Below, piece after piece: positions 51,356 through 59,853 of a DNA stretch of 64,000 nt. A program made the translations under genes and the position numbers. The stretch is taken from assembly GCF_000974785.1 (NCBI RefSeq), contig NZ_BBWV01000001.1:1302001-1366000 (forward strand), given 5' to 3'. Each line of letters begins with the position of its first letter. Positions within the stretch are counted from its first letter, which is position 1. The notes under the pieces are model-generated. The model did no database searches. It had not been told where the DNA came from and saw nothing but the letters and a program-made list of their open reading frames with translations. The DNA is from Flavihumibacter petaseus NBRC 106054. GTDB lineage: Bacteria > Bacteroidota > Bacteroidia > Chitinophagales > Chitinophagaceae.

Positions 51356-52582
51356 TTATTTGGGTTGATACTTCTTGATGACCAGGGAAGAATTCGTGCC
51401 GCCAAATCCAAAAGAATTGGATAGAAAACAGTCGAATTCCGCACTGATCGTTTTGCTCACGATATTCAGTTTGGCCGAATCTTCGTCCGGCTCCTCAAAA
51501 TTAATATTTGGCGCGATGAATCCGTGCTCCATCATCAACATTGAGTACACGATTTCACTGGCACCGGCCATCCAGCATTCGTGCCCCGTCATGCTTTTTG
51601 TTGAACTTACATAGGGGCGGCTCCTGCCAAAAACTTCATCAATCGCTTTCGCCTCACTTGAGTCTCCCGCAGGTGTTGACGTTGCATGTGCGTTGATATA
51701 GAAAATGCTCTCCGGTGCAAGGTCAGCATCTTTGAGCGCCATCCGGAGCGCCCTGACCGGACCGTTCACCGTCGGGTTGGAAATATGACCACCATTGGAA
51801 GAGAAGCCGTAACCTACTACTTCTCCGAGAATTGTCGCGCCTCTCTCCAGTGCGGAATCCAGGCTTTCCAGGATGACTGTTGCTGCGCCACCGCTGGGAA
51901 TCAGGCCATCACGGTTTTTATCGAATGGTCGAGATGCCGCTGCAGGATCATTTTCCCGCACCGAAAACGCTGACAGGGCGTCGAAATTGCCCATGGAATA
52001 AATATTCAGCTCCTGGGCGCCGCCACAGATCACGGTTTCCTGTAATCCGCTTTTTATAAAATGATATCCCAGGCCGATGGAATGGGAACCGCTGGCACAG
52101 GCCGCACTTACCGTCAGGTTGATGCCCTTCAGGTGAAAAATGGTCGCCAGGTTCATGGTCACCGTGCTGTTCATGGTCTGAAACACAGAACCGGAACCCA
52201 GCAATGTGGTGTCCTTTTTTTCACGGATCAGGTCGGTTGCCACTACCGTAGGTTCCGCAGAGCTGTCGTTGCCATACATCACCCCAACCTCTCTTTCGAT
52301 CAGCATTTGTTCAGTAATCCCTGCCTGTTCCAGTGCTTCGCGGGTGGCTACATAGGCATACTCGCCCTGTTCCGGCAACATGATCCTGGCGCGCCTGTCG
52401 AGTACCCCCTTCAGGTTTGGACGGTCGACCCAGCCAGTCAGGCCTGACCGGTAACCAAATTCCTTTCTTGCCTGGCTCAGAATAATACCGGATTTCCCCT
52501 CAAAAAGAGATTGCCGCACTTCCTCCTTGTTTTTGCCAATGCAGGAATAGATCCCCATACCTGTTATCACCACTCTTTTCAT
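51356..52582 (-). CDS. 3-oxoacyl-ACP synthase (ketosynthase) 3
   Basis: This 408-residue FabB/FabF-type ketosynthase has Cys in VSAACASGSHSIG, His in YINAHATSTPAGD and the third block MTGHECWMAGASEI, with the ending SNSFGFGGTNSSLVI. The HATST variant of HGTGT is also seen in FabB-type enzymes. The gene is 6 bases downstream of the FabG-like gene and 7 upstream of acyl carrier protein 2, so these form a core extension set directly after the starter gene. Confidence 0.92.
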   Translation of the reverse strand: MKRVVITGMGIYSCIGKNKEEVRQSLFEGKSGIILSQARKEFGYRSGLTGWVDRPNLKGVLDRRARIMLPEQGEYAYVATREALEQAGITEQMLIEREVGVMYGNDSSAEPTVVATDLIREKKDTTLLGSGSVFQTMNSTVTMNLATIFHLKGINLTVSAACASGSHSIGLGYHFIKSGLQETVICGGAQELNIYSMGNFDALSAFSVRENDPAAASRPFDKNRDGLIPSGGAATVILESLDSALERGATILGEVVGYGFSSNGGHISNPTVNGPVRALRMALKDADLAPESIFYINAHATSTPAGDSSEAKAIDEVFGRSRPYVSSTKSMTGHECWMAGASEIVYSMLMMEHGFIAPNINFEEPDEDSAKLNIVSKTISAEFDCFLSNSFGFGGTNSSLVIKKYQPK

Positions 52583-52588
52583 ACCTGC

Positions 52589-53326
52589 CTATGTATATAA
52601 ACCTCCGTTAACGGATAATACGATACCTGTAATATAACCCGATTCCGGGGAAGCAAGAAATGCAACAGCATGGGCTACTTCCTCTGGTTTTCCGAAGCGT
52701 TGGGCCGGAATCAGCTGCTTCAGGTCCTTCTCGTTCAGGTCACCGGTCATATCAGTGTGGATAAATCCCGGTGCTACCGCGTTCACGGTGATACCCCTTC
52801 TTGCGATCTCCTGGGCAAGGGCCTTGGTAGCGCCGATCACCCCCGCTTTGGCGGCGGAATAATTGGTCTGACCCGCCATCCCCTTCAATCCTGACAGGGA
52901 AACCACATTGACGATACGCCCTGATTTCCGGAGCAGCATCCCGTTCAGCACTTCACGGGTCACGTAAAAAAAGCCATCGAGGCTGGTTCCACGTACATTT
53001 TCCCATTGTTCATCCTTCATCCACATCATGAGGGTATCGTCTTTGATACCGGCATTGTTGACAAGCACTTCGATTGGCTTGTCCGGATTATTTTCAATAA
53101 AGCCCCCCAGCACTGCCTTCACCTGCTCCACTTCTTTCACATCAAATTGCAGCAATTCGCCATCGCCGCCTGCCGCCTTTACCATTTCCAGGGTCTCCTG
53201 CGCCGCAGCAATATTTCCCTTATAATTGATGAGCACATAGAGGCCCGTAGCTGCCATCCTCACACAGATGGCCCTGCCGATACCCCTTGACCCGCCAGTG
53301 ACGAGCACTGATTTTTTTGCTACCAT
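52589..53326 (-). CDS. 3-oxoacyl-ACP reductase of the pigment cluster (FabG/ApeQ-like)
   Basis: This 245-residue SDR has TGGSRGIGRAIC, LVNNAGIKDDTLMM, Ser in NVVSLSGLKG, YSAAKAG and the closing GYITGIVLSVNGGLYT. It would reduce each 3-oxo intermediate in polyene extension, acting between ketosynthase and dehydratase. It is 24 bases downstream of the ammonia-lyase gene. It differs from the likely housekeeping FabG at 14292-15047 in sequence and in context. Confidence 0.93.
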   Translation of the reverse strand: MVAKKSVLVTGGSRGIGRAICVRMAATGLYVLINYKGNIAAAQETLEMVKAAGGDGELLQFDVKEVEQVKAVLGGFIENNPDKPIEVLVNNAGIKDDTLMMWMKDEQWENVRGTSLDGFFYVTREVLNGMLLRKSGRIVNVVSLSGLKGMAGQTNYSAAKAGVIGATKALAQEIARRGITVNAVAPGFIHTDMTGDLNEKDLKQLIPAQRFGKPEEVAHAVAFLASPESGYITGIVLSVNGGLYT

Positions 53327-53350
53327 GAGAATCTTGATTTTTTCATTGCA

Positions 53351-54931
53351 TCAGGCCAGAACAGCGGCATTGGCGCCTGCCCGGTGAACACTGCTGAAAA
53401 CGGGCTCCGCTGTTTCAAAATGTTTTTTGACCCTGTCGAGATCCTTGTACCGCGGCTGATCATCGGTAAATACCGGGAAAATCGCCCGGATCTCGCGATA
53501 AAGCGCCAGTGTGGCACTGGCCATTTTGCCGGTACAGTCCAGGAAGTCCACTGCCTGCAGAACGGTCATCATCTGGATGGCCAGCACCTCGAAAGAGTTT
53601 CCGATCACTCTCCTGGTGAGCAATGCGGCATTGCAACCCATACTCACGATATCCTGGTTGTCATTATTGTTCGGAATGCTGTGTATGTACATGGGCATAC
53701 TGTAGGTCTGGTTTTCAGCCACCGTACTGGTCGCTGTAAACTGCATACCCTGCATACCGAAATTCAACCCCAGCGTTCCCAGGTTGAGGAATGGCGGGAA
53801 CTTCTCATTCAGTTTCGCATTCAGCAGGTAGTTGAGCTGGCGTTCGCTCAGCATCGACAGTTTTGTGATGGCGATCTTCAGTTTGTCCATCTCCAGTGAC
53901 ACATAGTCACCATGGAAATTGCCACCGTGGAAAATATTTGCGTTCTCGTGATCGATGATCGGATTGTCGTTCACAGAATTGAATTCTGCAACAATCACTT
54001 TCTCCGCCTGGGAAATAGTATCATGTATGGGACCGAGTACCTGGGTAATGCAGCGGAGGGAATAATACTCCTGAACCTTGTCTTCAAATACATCCTGGTC
54101 CATCTTGTCGCCTTCGTACAGATGCTTCTTGCGGCTGCGGATCATCTGGCTGTTGCTCAGCAGGTTCCGCATCATTGCCGCCACGATCTGCTGACCGGGA
54201 TGATGTTTAACGTGGTTCAGTTCATGGGAGAAATGATCGTCATAAGCCTCTACTACCTCGTTGGTCATAGCGCTCAGGAACACAGACCATTCCAATAGTT
54301 TTTTCGCCTGGATCAGGTTGATCATGGCGATACCAGTCATGGCAGAGGTGCCATTGATCAGTGCCAGCCCTTCGCGGACATGTATAGTAAGCGGTTTGAT
54401 GCCTGTTACACTGAAGACTTCTTTTGTTGAGCGGATCTCACCCTGGTACCAAACTTCACCTTCTCCGATGAGCGAGAGTGCCAGGTGCGCCAGTTGAACA
54501 AGGTCGCCGCTTGCGCCAACGCCACCATGCTCATAAATGACCGGATAGATCTTTTTATTGAGCAGGTTAACGATCAGTTCTACCAGTTCAGGATGTACCC
54601 CGGAATATCCCTGCAGAAAATTATTCAGCCGCGCCAGCAACAGTCCGCGCACGAGAATCGGATCGATTGGCTTGCCGCTTCCGGAACTGTGGCTTCGGAT
54701 GAGATTGTACTGCAGTGCGATCAGGTTGTCCTCACTGATCCGGTACTGCGCCATCGGACCAAAGCCGGTATTGATACCGTATATGATTTTGTTGGATGCA
54801 AAGCCTTTGAGGAAGTCGTGGTTCTTCGCTACTTTTTCCAGGATAGCCCGATCCAGGGAAACGTGCTTCTCATCATACACAATTTCCTTGAAGTCTGATA
54901 GGGACAAATGTTTCTCGGTAATCAATGTCAA
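53351..54931 (-). CDS. Aromatic amino acid ammonia-lyase (tyrosine ammonia-lyase type)
   Basis: The 526-residue protein carries GGVGASGDLVQLAHLAL, with the Ala-Ser-Gly that cyclises to the MIO cofactor, the N-terminal YGINTGFGPMAQYRI and the late NNDNQDIVSMGCNA block. The pattern is very close to the known Flavobacterium johnsoniae tyrosine ammonia-lyase (recalled by eye), so the likely product is 4-coumarate from tyrosine, the aryl starter. Histidine ammonia-lyase is the alternative; the PMAQYRI stretch and the cluster context argue against it. A promoter stands 28-59 bases upstream, so this gene starts a transcription unit running to 39821. Confidence 0.92.
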   Translation of the reverse strand: MTLITEKHLSLSDFKEIVYDEKHVSLDRAILEKVAKNHDFLKGFASNKIIYGINTGFGPMAQYRISEDNLIALQYNLIRSHSSGSGKPIDPILVRGLLLARLNNFLQGYSGVHPELVELIVNLLNKKIYPVIYEHGGVGASGDLVQLAHLALSLIGEGEVWYQGEIRSTKEVFSVTGIKPLTIHVREGLALINGTSAMTGIAMINLIQAKKLLEWSVFLSAMTNEVVEAYDDHFSHELNHVKHHPGQQIVAAMMRNLLSNSQMIRSRKKHLYEGDKMDQDVFEDKVQEYYSLRCITQVLGPIHDTISQAEKVIVAEFNSVNDNPIIDHENANIFHGGNFHGDYVSLEMDKLKIAITKLSMLSERQLNYLLNAKLNEKFPPFLNLGTLGLNFGMQGMQFTATSTVAENQTYSMPMYIHSIPNNNDNQDIVSMGCNAALLTRRVIGNSFEVLAIQMMTVLQAVDFLDCTGKMASATLALYREIRAIFPVFTDDQPRYKDLDRVKKHFETAEPVFSSVHRAGANAAVLA

Positions 54932-54958
54932 CGTTTATTGGGCGGTTAAAAGAAGGTC

Positions 54959-54990
54959 CAAAAATAAAGTAAATGCCTGTATCCACCCAA
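54959..54990 (-). promoter_or_regulatory. Promoter of the pigment unit starting with the ammonia-lyase gene
   Basis: On the minus strand TTG (54990-54988), a 21-base spacer and TATTTTTG (54966-54959) fit the Bacteroidota promoter. It lies in the 68-base gap upstream of the ATG at 54931, the widest gap in the cluster. Downstream genes are separated by at most 24 bases, so a message of about 15 kb is possible. Confidence 0.6.
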
Positions 54991-54999
54991 TGCGTGAGA

Positions 55000-56289
55000 C
55001 TACCGGTTATCCAATAATTTCTGGGCTTTCCGGCCGCCTTCGGGAAATTGAATCCTGTGCAATTCCTGCCCCGACAAAAAACGGATCCCCGGAATCACCC
55101 GCAGGCGGGACCTCAACAGCTCCCGGATCCGTGCTTCTGTTGCTTCAGAAGGCTCCTGTACCTGCAGATGCAAAAGGACTTCATCAGTGCCCCATTCGTT
55201 CGATTGCAGTTCCACTACATAGTCTACCACTTCGGGAATTCCGTGAAGCAGATCATACAAAGCCGGCGGATAAAAACTGGTTCCTTTCAGTTTGATCATC
55301 TGTTTTTTTCTGCCCAGCACGGCCGAAAGCCTGTCTGTCTGCCGGCCACAGGCACAGGTTCCGCGTTGCCGGATGCAGATATCGCCGGTCTTGTAACGCA
55401 GGAGGGGCATTCCTTCCACGCCGAGCGTAGTGATTGTTACTTCACCCGGCATACCGTCGGCTACCGGCTGATTGTGTTCATCCAGTATTTCGAGAATGAT
55501 CAGTTCGGGATTCATATGACCACCTGTGCCATGAACACATTCCGTAAAGGCAGTCTGCATTTCGGTGGAAGCATAGGTGCTGATCAGTTGTACAGGCCAG
55601 CCTTCGCTGATCTTTTGACCGAGCCGGTTAAGGTTTCCCAGTTCATCCCTGATGCTTTCGCCGATACAGATCACAGTTTTCACTGGTGTGTTCTGGAGAT
55701 CAATACCATTGTGCATGGCAAATTCCTGCAATTTGATCAGGAAGGACGGTACGCCCACCAAAACAGTTGGCTGAATACGGCGGATGGTATCCCAATGCAG
55801 GAAAGGTGCACCCGGCCCTACCCGCACGAGTCCTGCACCGAGTTTCCGGATGCCGAGGTAATAGGCGATACCGGCCATGAACTGGCGGTCGAGCGTGAGC
55901 ATCAGCTGGTACCGGTCGGCAGCAGTACCGCCGGAAGTGACAAATGAGCAATATTCGTTATACGCGAGCCGGTCAAGGTCGGCGGCCGTCAATGCGATGG
56001 TAACAGGCGATCCGAGTGTTCCCGAACTCGCCATGTATTCGGCAATATTTTCGCGTGGCACCGTCAGGAAATCCCAGTTGTGCAACTGAATATCTTCCTT
56101 TTCGGTGACCGGCAGGTGCCGGAGGTCTTCCAGTTTGCAGATGCCGGCCGGATCAATACCATGCTGTTCAAACAGGCGTCGGTAAAAAGGTGACCGCGCT
56201 GCGAGATAGGGTATCAGCGCCTGCAGTTTTGTTTCCTGCAGTTGCCGGATTGCTGCCGGATCATGGAATGCTATAGATGGATCGTACAT
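55000..56289 (-). CDS. PaaK-like acyl-adenylate ligase
   Basis: This 429-residue adenylate-forming enzyme has the P-loop-like MASSGTLGSPVTIALT, the YASTEMQTAF block, RYKTGDICIRQ and the C-terminal LGRKKQMIKLKGTSFYPPALYDLL, as in phenylacetate-CoA ligases. Cys residues in GTCACGRQ may bind zinc. It would activate 4-coumarate or another aryl acid and load it onto a carrier protein (ApeH-like role) or onto CoA. It is 3 bases downstream of acpS. Confidence 0.88.
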   Translation of the reverse strand: MYDPSIAFHDPAAIRQLQETKLQALIPYLAARSPFYRRLFEQHGIDPAGICKLEDLRHLPVTEKEDIQLHNWDFLTVPRENIAEYMASSGTLGSPVTIALTAADLDRLAYNEYCSFVTSGGTAADRYQLMLTLDRQFMAGIAYYLGIRKLGAGLVRVGPGAPFLHWDTIRRIQPTVLVGVPSFLIKLQEFAMHNGIDLQNTPVKTVICIGESIRDELGNLNRLGQKISEGWPVQLISTYASTEMQTAFTECVHGTGGHMNPELIILEILDEHNQPVADGMPGEVTITTLGVEGMPLLRYKTGDICIRQRGTCACGRQTDRLSAVLGRKKQMIKLKGTSFYPPALYDLLHGIPEVVDYVVELQSNEWGTDEVLLHLQVQEPSEATEARIRELLRSRLRVIPGIRFLSGQELHRIQFPEGGRKAQKLLDNR

Positions 56290-56292
56290 ACT

Positions 56293-56667
56293 TTATGACT
56301 CAAGAATAACAACGGCAGTTGCCATGGTGGGTTGATGAGAAAGGGATACATGCATTTTACTGATGGCATAGGATCCGAGCGTTACGGCTGTTTCACCCAA
56401 CAAATGAATTTGCGGCTGACCCTTTCCGTTATGCACGATTTCGATTTCATGGAATGCGGTACCATTGGTCCAGCCGGTTCCAAGGGCCTTGAAAAATGCT
56501 TCCTTGGCGGCGAAACGGGCGGCGAAATGTTGCTCGGGATGCGCCTGCTTCCGGCAATACCGGATCTCTTCCGGCGAAAAAACCATTTCGAGGAATCCCT
56601 GCCTGCGGGAGATGGAATCGGCCACCCGCTGCACTTCAACGATATCTATCCCTGTGCCGAGGATCAT
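56293..56667 (-). CDS. acpS: Holo-[acyl-carrier-protein] synthase
   Basis: This 124-residue 4'-phosphopantetheinyl transferase of AcpS type has GTGIDIVEVQRV with the metal-binding Asp, and RFAAKEAFFKALGTG with the catalytic Glu/Lys block, then VSLSHQPTMATAVVI. It converts apo- to holo-carrier proteins. Its start overlaps the C45-type gene stop by 4 bases. It may be the cell's only AcpS or a cluster-specific copy; the window cannot tell. Confidence 0.93.
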   Translation of the reverse strand: MILGTGIDIVEVQRVADSISRRQGFLEMVFSPEEIRYCRKQAHPEQHFAARFAAKEAFFKALGTGWTNGTAFHEIEIVHNGKGQPQIHLLGETAVTLGSYAISKMHVSLSHQPTMATAVVILES

Positions 56668-58337
56668 TTTTCTTCCGATAGCTTTAAACAGTCTGCGATC
56701 GCTTTTTCGATAGCCTTCTTTTCCTGTGCCGTTGCGATTTCCAGGGTGAGGGCTTTGCGGTAATAAGCCAGCGCAGCGGTATAATCTTTCCTGTATCGTG
56801 CTTCCTGACCTGCCAGCACATAGCTGTGGTAGTAGGTGGGATTACTTGTTACAATACTGTCCGGCGCTACATGTCCGCCGTCCAGCAATCGCTGCCGGTA
56901 ACTGCGGAACCGCTCGAAATCTGCAAACCGCGGCGAAAATAACAAACTATCTGCGGGTATGGTCAGGCTGCTGTCGGCGATCTCCTGGTCAACCTGCATG
57001 CCGCGGAGGCTGAAAACCTTATTCAGGTCATAACAGCGAAACGGCCCCAGCTGCCAGGGTGCAGTAGATACCCAAACCCTCCTTTTCTTTGGTTCAAACA
57101 CAATGGAATGATGGGCGATCAGCTGATTGATGGCTTTCTCGTTGCCTAACCCGATATCAGTTCCCCCGTTTCCTTTATAGTCGCGCAGGATGGCGACCGT
57201 CTGCCTGACGGTATTCTGTTGCGCCTGCTGTAACAATGCCTCTACCCTTTCATAGCGGTAGGGGGAGGCGCTTTCCTTCATCTGCTGTTCGTTCGCAGGG
57301 GAATGCAGCATTTTCGGACTTTGAAAATGGTTGGCGCAAATAATATAGTTCCGGTGCGGATCATAAACGTCCAGGGAGTCAGGCGTTTTTTCGATCACTA
57401 CAGCCTTATTATCAGCCGCAGAACCTACCAGAAAGGATTCCGACACGAACATATGGCGGGAGTTTGCAATGGCCAGCGCTTCCTTTATATCAGCAGCGTA
57501 CTGCAGGATTTCACGGGCCACGAGGGATACCGGTGTTGCAGACCCGCTGGGCATTGCTGTTTTGGCCGCGTTGATGGTAACCGTAAGTCCTTTTTCATTC
57601 ATACCGGAAACCGCGCCGGTGAATCCGCCCCAGGTTACGGTCATATAGCCATAACCGTTAGCCGGTTTCATGAACGCAACGATTTTGTCTTCTGCAAACT
57701 TGTCGCCTACATAGAAATCAAAGTTCCTGCCGATGATAAGGTTGCTGTCTGCAGAGTGCCCGTCCCAGGTGGCGAATGATGTGCACCCCACCAGCGCCAT
57801 GCTTTGAAGGGCATGACCGATATCATGGGCTGCGTGATAATTCAGCAGCCGCTGATAAGGTTTGCCGATATATCCGTACTTGTCGGAAGCTGATAAAGAG
57901 ATGCCGTAGATCTCCCTTTTATATTCTTCTTTCACCTGCGCCGGCAACTTGCGGTTGAACCACCCGATGAAATATTTAAGGAAATGTCGGTAGAAGGACG
58001 ACGGGATCATTTTTTCGATCTGTGCGGCGAAGTGATCTTCCTGGCGGCGGACCAGCTCACCGGTCAGTTTGCCGTTAATGACGCCACGCTCAAAATCATT
58101 TCCTTCCACATACAATTCATATAGTCCGGACCGGCTCTTCCGGAACCAGTTGGGACCGAGCGTAAAAAATCCGGGGGATACTTCCCTGCGCCGGAGGTTT
58201 TCAGCGGAACGATCGGTTATATCAGGGGGATCCACCTGGGCTACTATATACAAGTAACTAAAGCCGATCAGCAGTAACATCAACAGCACGCCAATACTAT
58301 ACAACAGGCCTTTAACCAACAGGCGGAGTCTACGCAT
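56664..58337 (-). CDS. C45 peptidase-like autoproteolytic acyltransferase/hydrolase, membrane-anchored
   Basis: This 557-residue protein has one N-terminal transmembrane segment. An Ntn-hydrolase domain follows with the nucleophile Cys in ALVGCTSFATWDGHS, then NLIIGRNFDFYVGD and EKGLTVTINAAK, which fit the acyl-CoA:6-aminopenicillanate acyltransferase/C45 family. A short TPR-like helical tail ends it. Such proteins recur in flexirubin loci as far as I recall; a role in forming or cleaving an ester or amide of the pigment is possible. The Cys is expected to become N-terminal by self-cleavage in the active enzyme. Confidence 0.82.
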   Translation of the reverse strand: MRRLRLLVKGLLYSIGVLLMLLLIGFSYLYIVAQVDPPDITDRSAENLRRREVSPGFFTLGPNWFRKSRSGLYELYVEGNDFERGVINGKLTGELVRRQEDHFAAQIEKMIPSSFYRHFLKYFIGWFNRKLPAQVKEEYKREIYGISLSASDKYGYIGKPYQRLLNYHAAHDIGHALQSMALVGCTSFATWDGHSADSNLIIGRNFDFYVGDKFAEDKIVAFMKPANGYGYMTVTWGGFTGAVSGMNEKGLTVTINAAKTAMPSGSATPVSLVAREILQYAADIKEALAIANSRHMFVSESFLVGSAADNKAVVIEKTPDSLDVYDPHRNYIICANHFQSPKMLHSPANEQQMKESASPYRYERVEALLQQAQQNTVRQTVAILRDYKGNGGTDIGLGNEKAINQLIAHHSIVFEPKKRRVWVSTAPWQLGPFRCYDLNKVFSLRGMQVDQEIADSSLTIPADSLLFSPRFADFERFRSYRQRLLDGGHVAPDSIVTSNPTYYHSYVLAGQEARYRKDYTAALAYYRKALTLEIATAQEKKAIEKAIADCLKLSEEK

Positions 58338-59853
58338 TTTTGATCTTTTCTAATAGTTTTTCAGGGTCCGTAAAACCGGCGCAGGTTTGCAAAGCGCCAA
58401 CTGATACTCCCAGTAAGCCATGCAATAACAGGTTCTGCCCTGTAAGGTGGAGGTTGGGGATCCGGGTACGGGAAGGGATAATTCCACTGATCGGATCGTC
58501 CGCGATCTTGGCCACGCCATACAGGGAACCGTCCGAAGTTCCGATATAATCCCGATATGACAGGGGTGTAGAGTGGTATACAAATTCCATTGCCTCGGAG
58601 ATACCGGGAAACCTTTGTTCCATCAGGGCAATAAGCCGGTCGCCCATTTCTTTTTTAAAGGCGTCGTACTCCTTTCCGCGATCGCCGGGTTCGGCATCTG
58701 TATTGAAGCTATCCGACCATTGGGCTACCCACTCAAAAGGCATGTAGGTCATCAGTGTGACAGACTCGGCGTAATCTATGGCATGGGAGCTTGCGCTGAA
58801 ATGAACAAAGCAGGTCATCGGCCATTGATCGCGCTCGCAGGAAATGGCTTTCCAGACTCCATCGCGGGCGTGCAGGTAATAATTGTGCTTCTCGTAGGGA
58901 ATGCTGCCTGGCTTCAGCACAGCATATACACAAAAGGAGGAGATGGTATTCTGTAATTCTCCTATGCGGCGACGGTAAACCTGCCTGAGCTGGGTACTGT
59001 CGGTCATCGCCAGCGTTTGTTGCGGGTGCAGGTTGGAGATAAAGGAATCCCCCATCACCCTGGTGCCGTCCTTCAATCTTGCAGCCACCAGCCGGCCATT
59101 TTCATCTTCCAATGCCGTGACAGTACAATGGTTAAACAGTTCACCGCCCTGGTTCCTGATCTGTTTTATCAGAAAGCGGGTGATCTGCGATCCGCCATCC
59201 AGGCACTTCCAGGAACTCTGTATGTAACTGTTCAGTACCAGTGCATGCACATAGAACGGCGTTTTGCCTTCGATACCGGCGTAGAGGAGGTTGTTCCCGG
59301 CCATCAGTTCCCGTAGCCTTTTATTCTCCGTGAGCGTAGCGATATAATCACTGGCCGGAATATCAAGTACCGACATTTTTTCGGCGAGGCCTTCCCCCCA
59401 TTCGAGCCGGTACAATGGAAAACGCCTGCAAACCTCCTGCATGAAACTGCCATATTGCCTTATAGCAGCGGATTCTTCGGGGAAGTGTTTTTCCAGTTCA
59501 CCGAGAAACGCGGGATAACCCTGCGCAAAATCATATTCCTTTCCATCTTCCAGGAATACAATACGGTCAAAAACCGCCTCATCCATTTTCTCCAGGCGCA
59601 CATTTCCGATCACACCGGCATATTTAAAGATCTGGTACAGTGTTTCGCCGGGCCCAAGGGCACCCATATAATGGACGCCGCTGTCAAACAGCACCTTGCG
59701 CCTGGAGAAGCTCTGCAGGCAGCCTCCGTACTGGCGGTTCTTTTCGAGTACACATACCCGGTACCCCTCCTTTCCGAGGATGGCAGCACAGAGCAGACCG
59801 CCCAGTCCGCTTCCCACTATTACAATATCATATTGCCTGTCCGACGGTTTCAT
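58330..59853 (-). CDS. FAD-dependent oxidoreductase, phytoene desaturase/retinol saturase-like
   Basis: This 507-residue protein has the dinucleotide fold VIVGSGLGGLLCAAIL and the FAD block EKNRQYGGCLQSFSRR typical of the CrtI/RetSat group, and the closing NLHLTGQNLLLHGLLGVSVGAL. It could oxidise a polyene or an aryl intermediate, but the carotenoid-like group has varied substrates. The start overlaps the MMPL fusion gene stop by 26 bases and its stop overlaps the C45 gene by 8. Confidence 0.87.
   Translation of the reverse strand: MKPSDRQYDIVIVGSGLGGLLCAAILGKEGYRVCVLEKNRQYGGCLQSFSRRKVLFDSGVHYMGALGPGETLYQIFKYAGVIGNVRLEKMDEAVFDRIVFLEDGKEYDFAQGYPAFLGELEKHFPEESAAIRQYGSFMQEVCRRFPLYRLEWGEGLAEKMSVLDIPASDYIATLTENKRLRELMAGNNLLYAGIEGKTPFYVHALVLNSYIQSSWKCLDGGSQITRFLIKQIRNQGGELFNHCTVTALEDENGRLVAARLKDGTRVMGDSFISNLHPQQTLAMTDSTQLRQVYRRRIGELQNTISSFCVYAVLKPGSIPYEKHNYYLHARDGVWKAISCERDQWPMTCFVHFSASSHAIDYAESVTLMTYMPFEWVAQWSDSFNTDAEPGDRGKEYDAFKKEMGDRLIALMEQRFPGISEAMEFVYHSTPLSYRDYIGTSDGSLYGVAKIADDPISGIIPSRTRIPNLHLTGQNLLLHGLLGVSVGALQTCAGFTDPEKLLEKIKNA

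Noticed and set aside
51349-51444. N-terminal extension of acyl carrier protein 2
   Set aside because: It reads over the end of the ketosynthase gene in another frame, while a normal carrier protein starts at 51348.
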